64,000 bases of DNA, taken from Epiperipatus broadwayi (Eukaryota > Onychophora > Udeonychophora > Euonychophora > Peripatidae). The translations under genes were made by a program, and so were the position numbers. Positions 23,576 through 34,560 of this stretch are shown here, in pieces. Below the pieces are notes generated by a model. That model saw only the letters and a list, made by a program, of their open reading frames with translations, was not told where the DNA came from and searched no databases. The first letter of the stretch is position 1. The number at the start of each line of letters is the position of its first letter. The stretch lies in contig JAQFVV010013315.1 of the NCBI GenBank assembly GCA_028023455.1, forward strand, positions 1-64,000, given 5' to 3'.

Positions 23576-24160
23576 AATTACAGATGAACAACTTACTCAG
23601 TCCAATTTTAGAAAATTAAGAAACATTACAAAAATGGGTTTTCTTGCTAAAAGCATGCAAAGAAGTTTTTGGGGTAAATAAAAATGATTTTTATATTACT
23701 TTTTATTGATTGAGACATTTGATATGAAATTAGTGCTGAACAAGAATATTTAGTTGTTGTTTTTTTGTTGGTTTTTTGATAATAGTTGTTTCAACATTGT
23801 TTTTAATTTTTGTGACAGTCAACTTGATTTGTTTATAGGTGTCTTAATGAGACAAAAATCATGATGTGATGCAGGTTTGATGATGGAATTTTAAATTTGA
23901 ATCAATTAAAAGTGAAAACAAATTCTTCGTTCTTGGATTCTGAATTTATAATATGCTGATGATTGTACAATTTTTACCTATGCAAAAGAGGATCTACAAG
24001 AGTGTATTTAATGTATTTTTAATGTTGAAAAACTAAAGTTTTTTATTATCTAGTGATAGAAGAGATGTTTCCAGTAACTTTTTCCTTGGATGGTGTGAAT
24101 GTGAGTATCAAAGTCTTTTATAAGATGAAGTTGTATTTTAGAAGTTGAGTTGCAGTGCAA
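23576..24160 (+). pseudogene. LINE reverse transcriptase remnant, palm domain
   Basis: The RT catalytic motif is directly readable: YADDCTIFTYAKEDLQECI, with YADD encoded at 23952-23963, then a stop, then FNVEKLKFF in the same register. The following region (to about 24150) weakly fits the post-palm segment with LDGVNV in place of the usual 'G..I' strand. The element is on the same strand as the remnant at 22700 and is its continuation across the F3 insertion. It contains many stops and is inactive. Confidence 0.65.
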
Positions 24161-27100
24161 ACTTCAGTGTTATACTGCAGCTTTTAATAGATTAAAAATA
24201 TGTTTTATTACAATAAAGTAAGTACTGAAAATTATAGTATCTATTTAGAGAGATGTTAATTTAGTAATTTCTTATATTGAAATGAGACTTAAACATCCTA
24301 TCTACATAATATAAAAGCATCGCAAAAGTTTCATTTAAGGATGTTCCATAAATATTTAGAAATCTAATAGCAAGATTGTAAGACTAAAATAATATGTTGG
24401 TCAGCTTATTTAATGTGATGTATAGAGTTCAACTTATAAAATTATGACTTCATTTGATTATACATGTGAAACAAGTAAACAATATAAGACACAACTGATT
24501 TATGGTGGACTTGAGCTTGGAATTCTTGGGATAATTTATCCCCATTTATATTATGAAGATGGTTTTACTTTAAAGAGGTGCAGAATAGATTGTATTCATC
24601 AGGTAGATATGTCCGAGAATATAATATATTAGAGAACTACATTAATATAATAATGAAATATTTTATAAAGGAAAATTATCTGTTAAAAAAATTAAAAGAC
24701 TGCATCACAAAATGTGAAATAAACAAAATAATGGAACTAGCATGCTCTGTAGATGGACGTACTGGTTTGCAGTTTGGATATATATATATATATTCAACTC
24801 ATCTCAAGTGTCATGTTTTTTCAGTTAGAGATTGGTTATACCCCTTTCCGAATCGCTGATGATGATAATGAAAATGAAGAATTAGCATCGAAAATAAAAA
24901 TAATGTGGATTTAATATTTTAATGACTTAAAAATGAAGATTATAATTCTTAATATAATATCTGATATTTTACTTATTTAAAAAAAACTATGTTATAGGAA
25001 ACTATCTTTTTATTAGCTTTATGTTTCAAACTTTCTGTTTTAAATCTTTAACTCGGATTTGTTGACATTTTTACTGCTAGATTTGCTGGAATAAACTGAA
25101 TCGTTCTGTAGAAAGACAAGAAAATTTTGTTATTACAGCAGGTGTTCTTATATCATCTAAATAGATAACCATAAATCTTTAAGAAGAAATAAAAAGATCT
25201 AAAATGAGAGCAGAATTTTCAGTAGGATCAAGGTTTTATTTTATAGTCGCAGACCACGTGATCGCGCGACCACTTTCTAAATATAAACTGTAATTTATAG
25301 AGTCTAATGATATAGTAATCAATTTAGTATATATTGATTTAATTTATTAATAAATAAATAAAAATATTACCTCGTGAAAATTTTTCAAATTTCCCAACAT
25401 TAATAATTTCGATAATTTATTTTGAGAATGAAATATTTACTTGGGTATGTGCGTGCTGTTAAAAGTAGATATGCTAATTGTAGATATTTTTTTTTAAAGA
25501 AGCGATAAACGGATAAAAGAAAATATGGTGCACCTTTGATTCATTTTATTTTATTTTCATTATTTACTTGCATTTTAGGTTTATCTCACGTATGTATACA
25601 TTAATAATAATAAAAATGTTATGTATAAGGATAAAATATGCTTTGTAAGGTGATAACTAGAATAAATTTCAGAAAAAGAAAAAAAAAAACGTCATGGTAT
25701 ATTATGATGATTAGTTGCTATGGAAATAGTTGATAGAATGATGTCTCTTAGAATCTAAACTGAAGATATTGAATGTATATCCGTTTTGGAATGAAATGAT
25801 TTACATGCATGTGTTTTCTGTTGAAGTCTAATTTACTTTTTATTTATAATAAAAAAAAATAGATTGTTTTCTGACCAAAAACATATTTTGCTTATTTGAA
25901 ATTTTAAATATGGAAGTACTTAATTGTTTTTGTAAAATAATTTGTTTAAAAACGACGTAGAGTTCAGTTGATTAAAAACTACATAATAAATGTTATCACT
26001 TTTCTTTTTTCCATATCGTATTGCCTAAAACTTTAGCTGGAATTTCTCTGACTTATGAGTTTTTATATTTTTAATTTCTCTATACTCTTAATTTTTTCCT
26101 AATCGTGATCTGTTTTGTTGTTTTATTTTTTATGGGATTCTTATTTGTAGAAACTTTTTGATACTTTAATTAGCTATCAATTAAACTAAAATCATAATTT
26201 TCCAACATTTTTGCATACATTATCAGAAATTGTATCAATATTAGTAATTTACACTACTGCATTTTACTGTGAGAACTAAGATTCCAGTATTTTTTAAAGT
26301 TATAGTGGGGGGGGGGGGTTATAACCAGTGCTCATTTAACAAGAAGTACAGTTTATTAATATATCTGCAATAAAAAAATATAATAAATATAATATAATCA
26401 ATTAAAGTATTTTAAAATGATTTTTTTTTTCTTTTTTTAAAATTTATTGTCAAACTATTCTACTTAATTCATACTCCCTTTCTAAAAAATACTCACTAAA
26501 AACGCAATTATCGATATTTTTGAAGTTATGTATTATAGTTGATCTTACTTTAAGCGGTGGGATGGGGAGAGGGTAATTAATAGAATTTGTGGTAAAATGA
26601 AATGAATATTTAATGTCGTATTATTAGAGAATAATAATTTTAAAATAATGAAAGGTCAATGAAATTATCATATAAAATTTTTAAAAAGTTTACATTTTTG
26701 ACTTTACTAGAATATTTTTTTTTATTTCCTGTCATATAAGTTTAAATACTTCAAAAACATTTTTTATATTAAACATGGAATGTGTTTAATTTTTATAATT
26801 ATATTATGTTCATGTCAATGAAAATGATTTTGAGATTAAAACAACTGTAGAATTTTAAAAAAAAATGAATTCCCACTTAACATAGCAAATAATGTTCACC
26901 AAAATTTTCAAGTTGACCCTTGCACTTTAGAACTTTCTTATTTTAAATTACATCTACCATTTAAGAACAAATAATGAAAACGAAATATAGTCACTAGTAA
27001 TTAAATAGAACTGTTTAATGCTTAATAGTTGTAAATATTTAGATTTAGCCCAAGTCAATCCTGTAACAGTATTATGGGATGCTTTAAAGATATAAAATAG

Positions 27101-28148
27101 CTGTTGAATATACTTCATGTATATGTGAATGTATATGCAACAAGCAATAAAATTAAGTTATGGTATTACTATTATTTAATATGGATTCCTTCCTGTAACA
27201 ACAAACTTGCTAACTTTGAAGCATTATTTTGGCGCTGGTATTGCTCTAGGCTTTTTATCACTATTTTGTGGTTCTTTATAACGTTAAATTAATGATTCAC
27301 TTTTTTTTTATTAAACAAACATTACTGAAGATGTCAATATTGTAAAAACCTCACACAAATATCACAAAAAATTGAAAGTAAGCCAATATACCTTATTTGG
27401 AGCTCAGAATACTAACAATGCCTGATTGGTTCTATTATATACAAAGAATTAAATAGCATCATAGCTTGATAAATTATCTCAAGGAAATTCTTAATGTTTT
27501 TGTTTTTTTTTGGGGGGGGGATGTGATTTTTAGTACTTGATTTACTTATTAAAGTTTATTTATGCATATTTATAAAATATTTATTTTAAATCAAACAAAT
27601 ACTTTATTATACTTAAATTTGATTTGAAAATGTTTGTTTATAAGAATACAAGTGATAAAAATATATTCTCAACAAAATGGAAGTTGTTTCTTACTGGGGA
27701 AAAAAAAATTCTGTGATCACTATGGAAAGAAAGTTTTTTTGTAAAATTTTTTAATAACAATGAATGTAATTTTTACTTTAAATCATATTTTGGTTTTTTC
27801 ACGATGTCTCAAATAAAATTCATTTCTGCTTTGAAAATGGAATTCACATAAGAAATATTTAGTTAAATATTTTTTTATGATTTGGCAACTTTACAATCCA
27901 ATACACTAAGAAACACCATTGCTACCATTAAATTTTCATTTTTTATATTTTGTAAAGTTGACCTGAAATAAATGTTTTCAGCTACTAGATATTTATTTTT
28001 ATATAAATATATTCTTTAGCAAACATAAAAAAGTGTTTTAGAAAAATACCAAAATATATTTATATTTAAACCAATATGTAAAACAGTAGTAACAACAATT
28101 CTATTGTAGTGTAATTTCAATTAAACCTTGTCATTGTTCTGACAAAGC
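24161..28148. other. 4-kb AT-rich stretch, no gene recognised
   Basis: Frames at 24444-24859 are open for 60-90 codons but match nothing known and may be the decayed tail of the LINE. A GC-rich patch with CACGTG lies near 25247-25275. Pure G runs occur at 26307-26318 (12) and 27512-27520 (9). The region 27540-27870 shows loose similarity to 52280-52590 (shared 'ttatttatgcatatttataa'-like and 'tattttaaatcaaa' blocks), perhaps an old repeat. Confidence 0.45.
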
Positions 28149-28258
28149 AGAGGCAAAACTCTCCATACAGTAGTGCCACCCAGTGCAAGCCAGAATACTC
28201 AATAGTGATCACGTGATGGTTAGTGGTTTAGTAATATTCTGATGAGAATTTTGCCTTA
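28149..28258. mobile_element. Short F2 deletion derivative
   Basis: It starts 'gaggcaaaactctccataca' and continues with the F2 terminal block 'gtagtgccaccc.gtgc'. It then jumps to 'gtgatcacgtgatg' and ends 'gagaattttgcctt', the inverted copy of its start. The terminal inverted repeats are kept while the ribozyme-bearing interior is lost. Confidence 0.65.
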
Positions 28259-29091
28259 ATCATAAATTCATTATGTCATCTTGTTCTGAAGTAACTTAAC
28301 TGTAAACAATGGGGCTGCCTCTAAATCAGTATGTATATTTCTAATAAGTAAAACGAACCATTTGAAAGCATGGGTCTAATTTAGGGGGGGGGGTAAAAAA
28401 ATTAATAAGTGACAAAAGTGGAGTGAAACACATAACCGATCCATATGATTAACAAATAAGAAACCATGTAGCATAAAGAAAGTAATACAACAATCCATTT
28501 TATTTGTTTAATTATAAATTGTCATTTGTATAATTGATGACTTTGTAATGAAAGTTTTTCCTTCTAATTCTAAAAGATTTTTGCATGCTAAAGTTATTAT
28601 AAATTAATCAATTATTCTTCTTATCTCTTTTTTTTTTTCCGATATGGATACTGAATTATTACTACTGTTATTGACATTCATTGAATCAAAATGGAACAAA
28701 AAAAAAGATATCATGTTTTTAATGAAAATGTTTTATATTTGTTTTTGTTTTTTCAATAAATAAACTTTTCTCTTGTTTTATTTTAATATAAAAAAAATAT
28801 TTACATTTTTTAAATATTTCTTTATAAATTCATTGTACTTGTTTACAAAAAAGATAATTTATTTATTTTTATTTTTTTTCTAAGTTGTTTACTTCAAAAG
28901 ATGAAATCATTTACTGATACATAAAAATGTTTACATAAAAAGATAATAGCTTAGCTCAAAATATTTAATTTTTTTTCTGTGTTATCAATATAGTTACAAA
29001 TTATTAATAACCATTTTATAAAACGTCTTTGCCAAATTATTGTGTGCACATAAATATATAATCACAGAGACAATGCATATCGCTAACTGAA
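28259..29091. other. AT-rich stretch with G-run
   Basis: Ten G residues at 28384-28393; otherwise nothing recognised. Confidence 0.5.
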
Positions 29092-29266
29092 ATCTATATA
29101 AAGTATTTGAAACGCACCGTAGCTATATTATTCGACCCACACTCACCCTTTAAATATAAAAAAGTTGCAACTTCTGGAATTACTAAAATTCGAGCTTTCT
29201 TTATTTAAAGGGGGAGTGTGGCCAAAATAATATAGTTATGGAGCGTTTCAAATATTTTATATATAG
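29092..29266. mobile_element. MITE-like palindrome, unrelated to F1-F3
   Basis: The left arm (29092-29160: 'tatttgaaacgcaccgtag', 'tatattattcgacccacac', 'tcaccctttaaata') pairs with the right arm (29207-29266: 'tttaaagggggagtgtgg', 'aaaataatatagttatggag', 'cgtttcaaata'). A ~45-bp loop lies between them. The arms are about 60-65 bp with scattered mismatches. Its class is not evident and no target duplication is distinguishable. Confidence 0.7.
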
Positions 29267-30286
29267 TCATGGACGCATATTACACATTATCATTAGCAGA
29301 CCCTTATAAAATGAATATTATCGTTTTAATTAATGCAAGATTAAAAAAAAAAAAGGCTTAACATTTATTACATTACTAGTTCTTTGGATTGTTCAAATAT
29401 TTTGTGGTACTTTCTTTTAAACTTTTATGGATCAATCACTTTTTATGAAAGACAAGACACCTCGCCTAATTATAACTCTTAATGTTTTCTATCCTGTACA
29501 AATTCTCTTAGAAATCCAATGATTTTGCACCTATTTAGAAGATCTTTGTGATAATAACATGAATTGGGTCTACCTTTCAGGTGAAATTATATTTCATTTA
29601 ATTGTAAATTTCTTTTTATAATTTTTTTTTCTTATTCCCATTCCAATGAAAATTTGACTTTATTTTAATAGATCAAACAATATCCAATAAGCTCAAACTT
29701 ATAATGATTATTCTTATGGTCTTGCTATTATATATTTTAAATATTGTGCAACATTGAATACATTTTTCCAGTTTCTTTATATTATGACTAGAAAAGTCCA
29801 TGCCATAAATTGGGTAAAATAATAGCTTTATGTATACAAGATAAGTTACAATAGGTATATCACTAATATAAAATATATTTTAACTTGATAGTCATAGCAA
29901 ATTGGAATTTATTCTGCACCTTACTATTGGTGATTATCATTATAAGTTACATGGTTACAAGCTATTTAAATAGTTACGTTGATTCACATTTTAAAGTTAA
30001 TGTCGATTGAAGCCAGAAGTTCCTGAATATTTTCTTTCATAATTGACTGAAAAAACACCCAAGTTTTTTTTTTAACGTTAATTATAAAAGTATAGTTTTT
30101 GTATGTTAGCTTTAAACTACTGAGAACATTCTGTTAGCATAAATAGCATCATCACCAAAGTATTATAAATATAGTAGCTAAAAAGGTAATAGATTTGTTA
30201 TTGCTTCTAATTGATTCAATTTAAAAAAATCTTTATTGAAACTATATCATGACTTGATGATTGCTTCATAAAGTCACATGTTAAGG
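29267..30286. other. AT-rich non-coding stretch
   Basis: Nothing recognised up to the SINE target duplication at 30279. Confidence 0.5.
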
Positions 30287-30380
30287 TTTTTTTTTTCCAT
30301 GTGTCAAAGCATTGGCCAGGAAGCAAACCCATGACTGCTTGCTTGCAAAGCAGCTGTGCTGATCTCTCGGCTACCAACGC
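30287..30380 (-). mobile_element. tRNA-derived SINE copy 2
   Basis: On the minus strand: a 5' region 'agcgttggtagccgagaga', A-box-like 'tagccgagaga', the anticodon arm 'gctgctttgcaagcaagca', B-box-like 'gggtttgcttcc', 'tggccaatgctttgacaca' and an A-run. The short direct repeat 'tgttaag' (30279-30285 and 30381-30387) flanks it. Confidence 0.75.
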
Positions 30381-30387
30381 TGTTAAG

Positions 30388-31480
30388 TTTTTTGAAGTCA
30401 AATGTTTAAAAAAATGAAAAACAAAATTGGAGCTAGTACATGGTTTTATTTAATTATTTTTACTTTGGGTGCTGCAATATTGTTTTTTTCTGATAAAATC
30501 ATTTAGATGTTTTGTATTGAATAGACATGAATGGACAACCATCCATTTTTAAATAAGATCATAAATCTTGTCAGTTGACTAAGTCAAATATCTTTAGCTT
30601 TGTTCATGATATTTTTTTGCTTGTTAACATATATATTAATATGTTTACATTCATACACATATATCAAACAGTAAATGTCAATTTTGTGTGAAAGTATTTA
30701 TAATTGCACTTCTATTTTATTGGAGTATGTTTTTCAGCTTTACCCTTTTTGGATGCTCTTTTTCAAACTTTGTGCATAATCTTTTAGGTCTAATTTATTG
30801 TAGTAATTACTTTTTTAAAAAAAAGTAATTTATAGCATATTTATATTACCTATGTCTTCCAAGATATAAATAAAATATGTTAAAGATGTTATTAATTTAA
30901 AATAAATATAATATATACTTTTTTTTTTTTTTCAATTGAGAGTTTTTTTTTTACAACTACAAAAACTATAAAATATAATTTAAAGTATTGTTTAATTAAA
31001 AGCTAATGATTAAATAGTAAATACTCAAAACATACGAGTTAAAACAATGTATCCATTTATAATCTAAAATCTCACTAGAATATTTTGTCAACTATATGGA
31101 TTATTTTATTTTGTAGTTAGAGCTTCCAGTTATTGACTAAAATTAAAACTACAGTTTATAAGTATTTAGCAGGAAAATCTTCCAATAAGACAGATTGTAA
31201 TGAAGATAGATAGATTCAGTGCACTATGGAATATCAAAGTGTAATTACTCTTTAACAATAAGATGCTTGCTAAATACCAACAAAACATCAGGATTATCAA
31301 ATCTCTTCAAAAAACACATGTAATATTTATCAGAGTGCAATTTCTTATTTTCTTTGGACTATTTATTTCTCTGATTGTCTTGTTTGAATAAAGATAATAA
31401 AAATAAGTTTTATAGACAAAAAAGCATTTGTATTATTAACTATAATTGATGCATCACAGAAAAAAGGTCTCTTTGATTTT
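30388..31480. other. AT-rich non-coding stretch
   Basis: Contains a small hairpin at about 30807-30831 ('taattactttttt...aaaagtaatt'); otherwise nothing recognised. Confidence 0.5.
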
Positions 31481-32049
31481 AATCCAGTTTCCCTAGTTTA
31501 CAGCTTCTTTTGTCCACATCTCACATGTTGTAGTCTTTAACAATCCTTTAGAATACAATTTAAAACTTCAACTATCCACTTTTTATCATCTATTTTAGAA
31601 ATATGTTCAGATTGTTTTCATTTCAGTCTCTTAATTCTTTCCATAATGCTGGTCATGCCAGATTTTTCTCTAATCCAAAATTTCACTTTTTAATCACATT
31701 TTGTTTCTCTAAACATGCATCTTTCCATACTTCATGGATTATTCTAAAATGTCTGTATGCTATTTTGCAAAGGGTCACGTCTCAGATTTATAAATAAGCA
31801 CTAGTAAAACATATATATTAAAAACTTTCATTTCAAGTACATAGGTACGATTCCTTTTAATATTAAATTATTTCTACCAAAAACACTTCAAGCTTAATTC
31901 TCTACCCAATTTTATTCATCATGTTCCCATCTGCATTCACAATCTGTTATGGTAAATATATTTATTAACTTTTTCTAAATCATTAGTGTCAAACTTTATT
32001 TAATTTTTTTTGTCAGACTTTATTCTGTTTAAAATTTATCTCGAATCTT

Positions 32050-32145
32050 TTTTTTTTCATATGTCAAATATGTCGACCAGGAAGCAAACCCAGGCTGGCT
32101 GCTTGGAAGGTAGCTATGCTAACTGCTAGGCCACCAATGCTTGAC
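32050..32145 (-). mobile_element. tRNA-derived SINE copy 3, inside the LINE
   Basis: Flanked by a 13-bp target duplication with two mismatches (32037-32049 tatctcgaatctt; 32146-32158 tatcttaaatctt). The minus strand reads 'gtcaagcattggtgg', a tRNA-like body with 'tagcatagct.cctt', 'gggtttgcttcc', then a tail to an A-run of eight. Confidence 0.8.
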
Positions 32146-32572
32146 TATCTTAAATCTTATTTTCATCTGATAATTTTTACATTTCCTGAAGCTATGAAGC
32201 ATTATCTGCAAAATCTAGATAACTTAAATAATCTCCATATATTTTATTTTTTAACTTCCCATTTTGATTCACAAAACAACTACTCCAAAATTTTTTGGAG
32301 ATATGGAATTACTCTGTCATACATCCTTATTAGTCTTCTTAGTGTCATCTGGTTTTGATAAACATTCTTCAGAATATGATGTTATTCTGAGTCTATATCA
32401 TGATGGCCCAAAGCTTTAATCACTGAGGAAATGATTATAGCAACTGATGTCATTTCATAATCTACAAATCCAAATTATAATATTGCTTTTATTTATTAAT
32501 CTATTGTATAACTTTTCTTGATACTAGAATGTAATTCACTGTGCTAAAAGCTCTTTTAAATCCAATATGGTT

Positions 32573-32670
32573 GTCAAGCATTAGTGGTCGAGTTGTTAGC
32601 ACAGCTGCCTTACAAGCAGTTGTCCTAAGTTCACTTCCCAGCTGATGCTTTGACAGATGAAAAAAAAAAA
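32573..32670 (+). mobile_element. tRNA-derived SINE copy 4, full length
   Basis: Flanked by a 12-bp target duplication with one mismatch (32561-32572 tccaatatggtt; 32671-32682 tccgatatggtt). It begins 'gtcaagcattagtgg'. The body has an acceptor-like pairing GCATTAG / CTGATGC and an anticodon arm GCTGC-CTTACAA-GCAGT, with a 7-base loop whose middle is TAC. A T-arm region and the tail 'tttgacagatg' plus ten A follow. Removal of this insert restores the LINE sequence. Confidence 0.88.
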
Positions 32671-33438
32671 TCCGATATGGTTTTGATTACTTTGAATCAA
32701 AAGTTTATTGCAGACAAATTGAAATTATCTTGATAAAGATTTTGTGAAGAACTAATAGAAGTCAAACTGGTCTGTTGTTTTTAATATCTTCTTTATCACT
32801 TATTATTATTATCCAATCATCTGGTACATCTTTATTATTTAAATATTTAGTATGTAGTTTTGACAACAATTTTAGTACTTCTTCATCTCCTTCAATTAAG
32901 GCAATAATTCCATCACTTCCTGGATTTTTTTCTCTTATTTATATATTTAATTGCATATCTTACTTGTTCATTTAAATTAACTATCAATTCAAAAAATATA
33001 GCAATTGTAGGGATACTTTGGTTTTTTTGTTATTCTTTATAACAATATAATTCTTTGTAGAATTCTTCTATATATTTTATGATTTCATCTCTCCGTCAAT
33101 TTTTTTTTATTGTTGAAACAATTTTTAATATAAAACTAAGATGTTTTATACTTTTGAGACTTCTATTCTATACTTTTATTTGCCAATTCACAATTATATG
33201 TTCCTATACTATTATGAACTAATCCATTTTGTGTCATTTTACAGAACTCTATATATTTGATTCTTCTTATTGGGTTGTTTTTAAATATTTTTATATTTTT
33301 TCTTTTTTTCATTGATTATTTGTGATCCATTGAAAATTTACTGGTGAATTGCTTATTTTTTATACCAACTATATTTGTTACCATTCTTAGTAATATTCAA
33401 TAACTTCTCTTCCTCTTTCCTTCTTTATTTTTGCTTTT

Positions 33439-33788
33439 CTAATATATAACATATAATAACCACATTCCACTCTTTTGACACTTTTAAGCAAAATATATTT
33501 ATTTATTAATATTACAGTTTCGACTGTTCCTAGCAGTCTTTGTCAGATCTTATTATGTACTAAACTGTGTCACTCCACCATTTTCTATCCCATAACTAAA
33601 CTGTGTTACTTCACCATTTTCTATACTATAATTATGGGATAGAAAATGGTGGAATAACACAGTTTAGTAGATAATAAGATCTGACGAAGACTGCTAGGAA
33701 CAGTCGAAACTGTAATATTAATAAATAAATATATTTTGCTTCAAAGTGTCAAAAGAATGGAATGTGGTTATTATATGTTATATCTTAG
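33439..33788. mobile_element. 350-bp palindromic element, family F1, inside the LINE
   Basis: The arms are nearly perfect reverse complements over about 150 bp. They start 'ctaatatataacatataata' at 33439 and end in its complement at 33788 with one mismatch in 22. Successive blocks 'accacattccactcttttga', 'tttatttattaatattacag' and 'actaaactgtg.tactccac' are repeated inverted. The right arm reads CTGACGA (33681-33687), A, stem GACTG (33689-33693), loop CTAGGAA, stem CAGTC (33701-33705) and GAAAC (33706-33710). The element interrupts the RTE-like LINE. Confidence 0.85.
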
Positions 33789-34560
33789 TAATTGTCCTAT
33801 TGATTTCAATCAAGTTTAAACTATCTTCATGTCTGTGAATACTGGATTTTGAAAGTTAGTATCATCAACTCCTAATACTGTATTTTAATAGTTTTTGTCT
33901 CATATATCTCACATATTGCAAATAGGTGATCATTTCCTGAATCTATTAATGATATAATTTTGAAATATATTTTTTATTAATCAAAATATATTCCAATTCT
34001 GCTGTATCTTTGGATATTCTTATATTTATTCCCATTTCATTTTTTTTTAAATAAAAAATAAAATAATTTATAACGTACAATTTTTCTTTTTCTGCAAATT
34101 CTACAAGTCTATGTCCTCTCTTATTTTTATTATCATAATTAAGTTCACCACTCTATCTTTCAATCATTTTCAATTACAACATTAATATCTCCTATGATAA
34201 TTTTAAAATGCTGTTTGGGTAATCAAAAATATTTATATATTTTTATAAAAGTCCTCTACTCTTCCTCACAATGAGAACTTATTGGGGCATAAACTTGAAG
34301 TACATCTATTTGCTATTATTCATTAAGTTGAATAATTGATATTGTCACTCTGTCTGATATATCAGCAATCTTTTATGTAGAACCAATTCCATTCCACTAT
34401 TCTTCCAATACTTGTGCCTTTGATATATATATATATCCATTTTTCAAATTAGTTGTCTCTTGACTTCCATTAACTTTTAAATCTAATAATATTCTATTTA
34501 ATGTTAACAATTTTTCTTTTAATTTATGCAATCTTTAATGACTTCAATGTGATCTGCCCT

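Larger units (their letters stand above)
31481..34560 (-). pseudogene. Decayed RTE-like LINE with later insertions
   Basis: Minus-strand conceptual translation shows, from the 5' side, an apurinic-type endonuclease: QVYAPISSHCEEE (about 34265-34305), GDINVV (about 34180-34193), an ERTxTCRICRKR block and DSGNDHLFAI (about 33920-33945). An RT entry follows with IGFKRAFSTVNYILVSRKVI (about 32510-32572). The C-terminal block has VLEMKVFNIYVLLVLIYKSE then TWPFAK (about 31740-31830). This order and these phrases match the RTE-type ORF often annotated as craniofacial-development-protein-2-like. Stops and frameshifts are frequent. The copy is split by an F1 palindrome (33439-33788) and two SINEs (32050-32145, 32573-32670), so it is the oldest layer here. 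Clade assignment is by residue patterns only. Confidence 0.75.
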
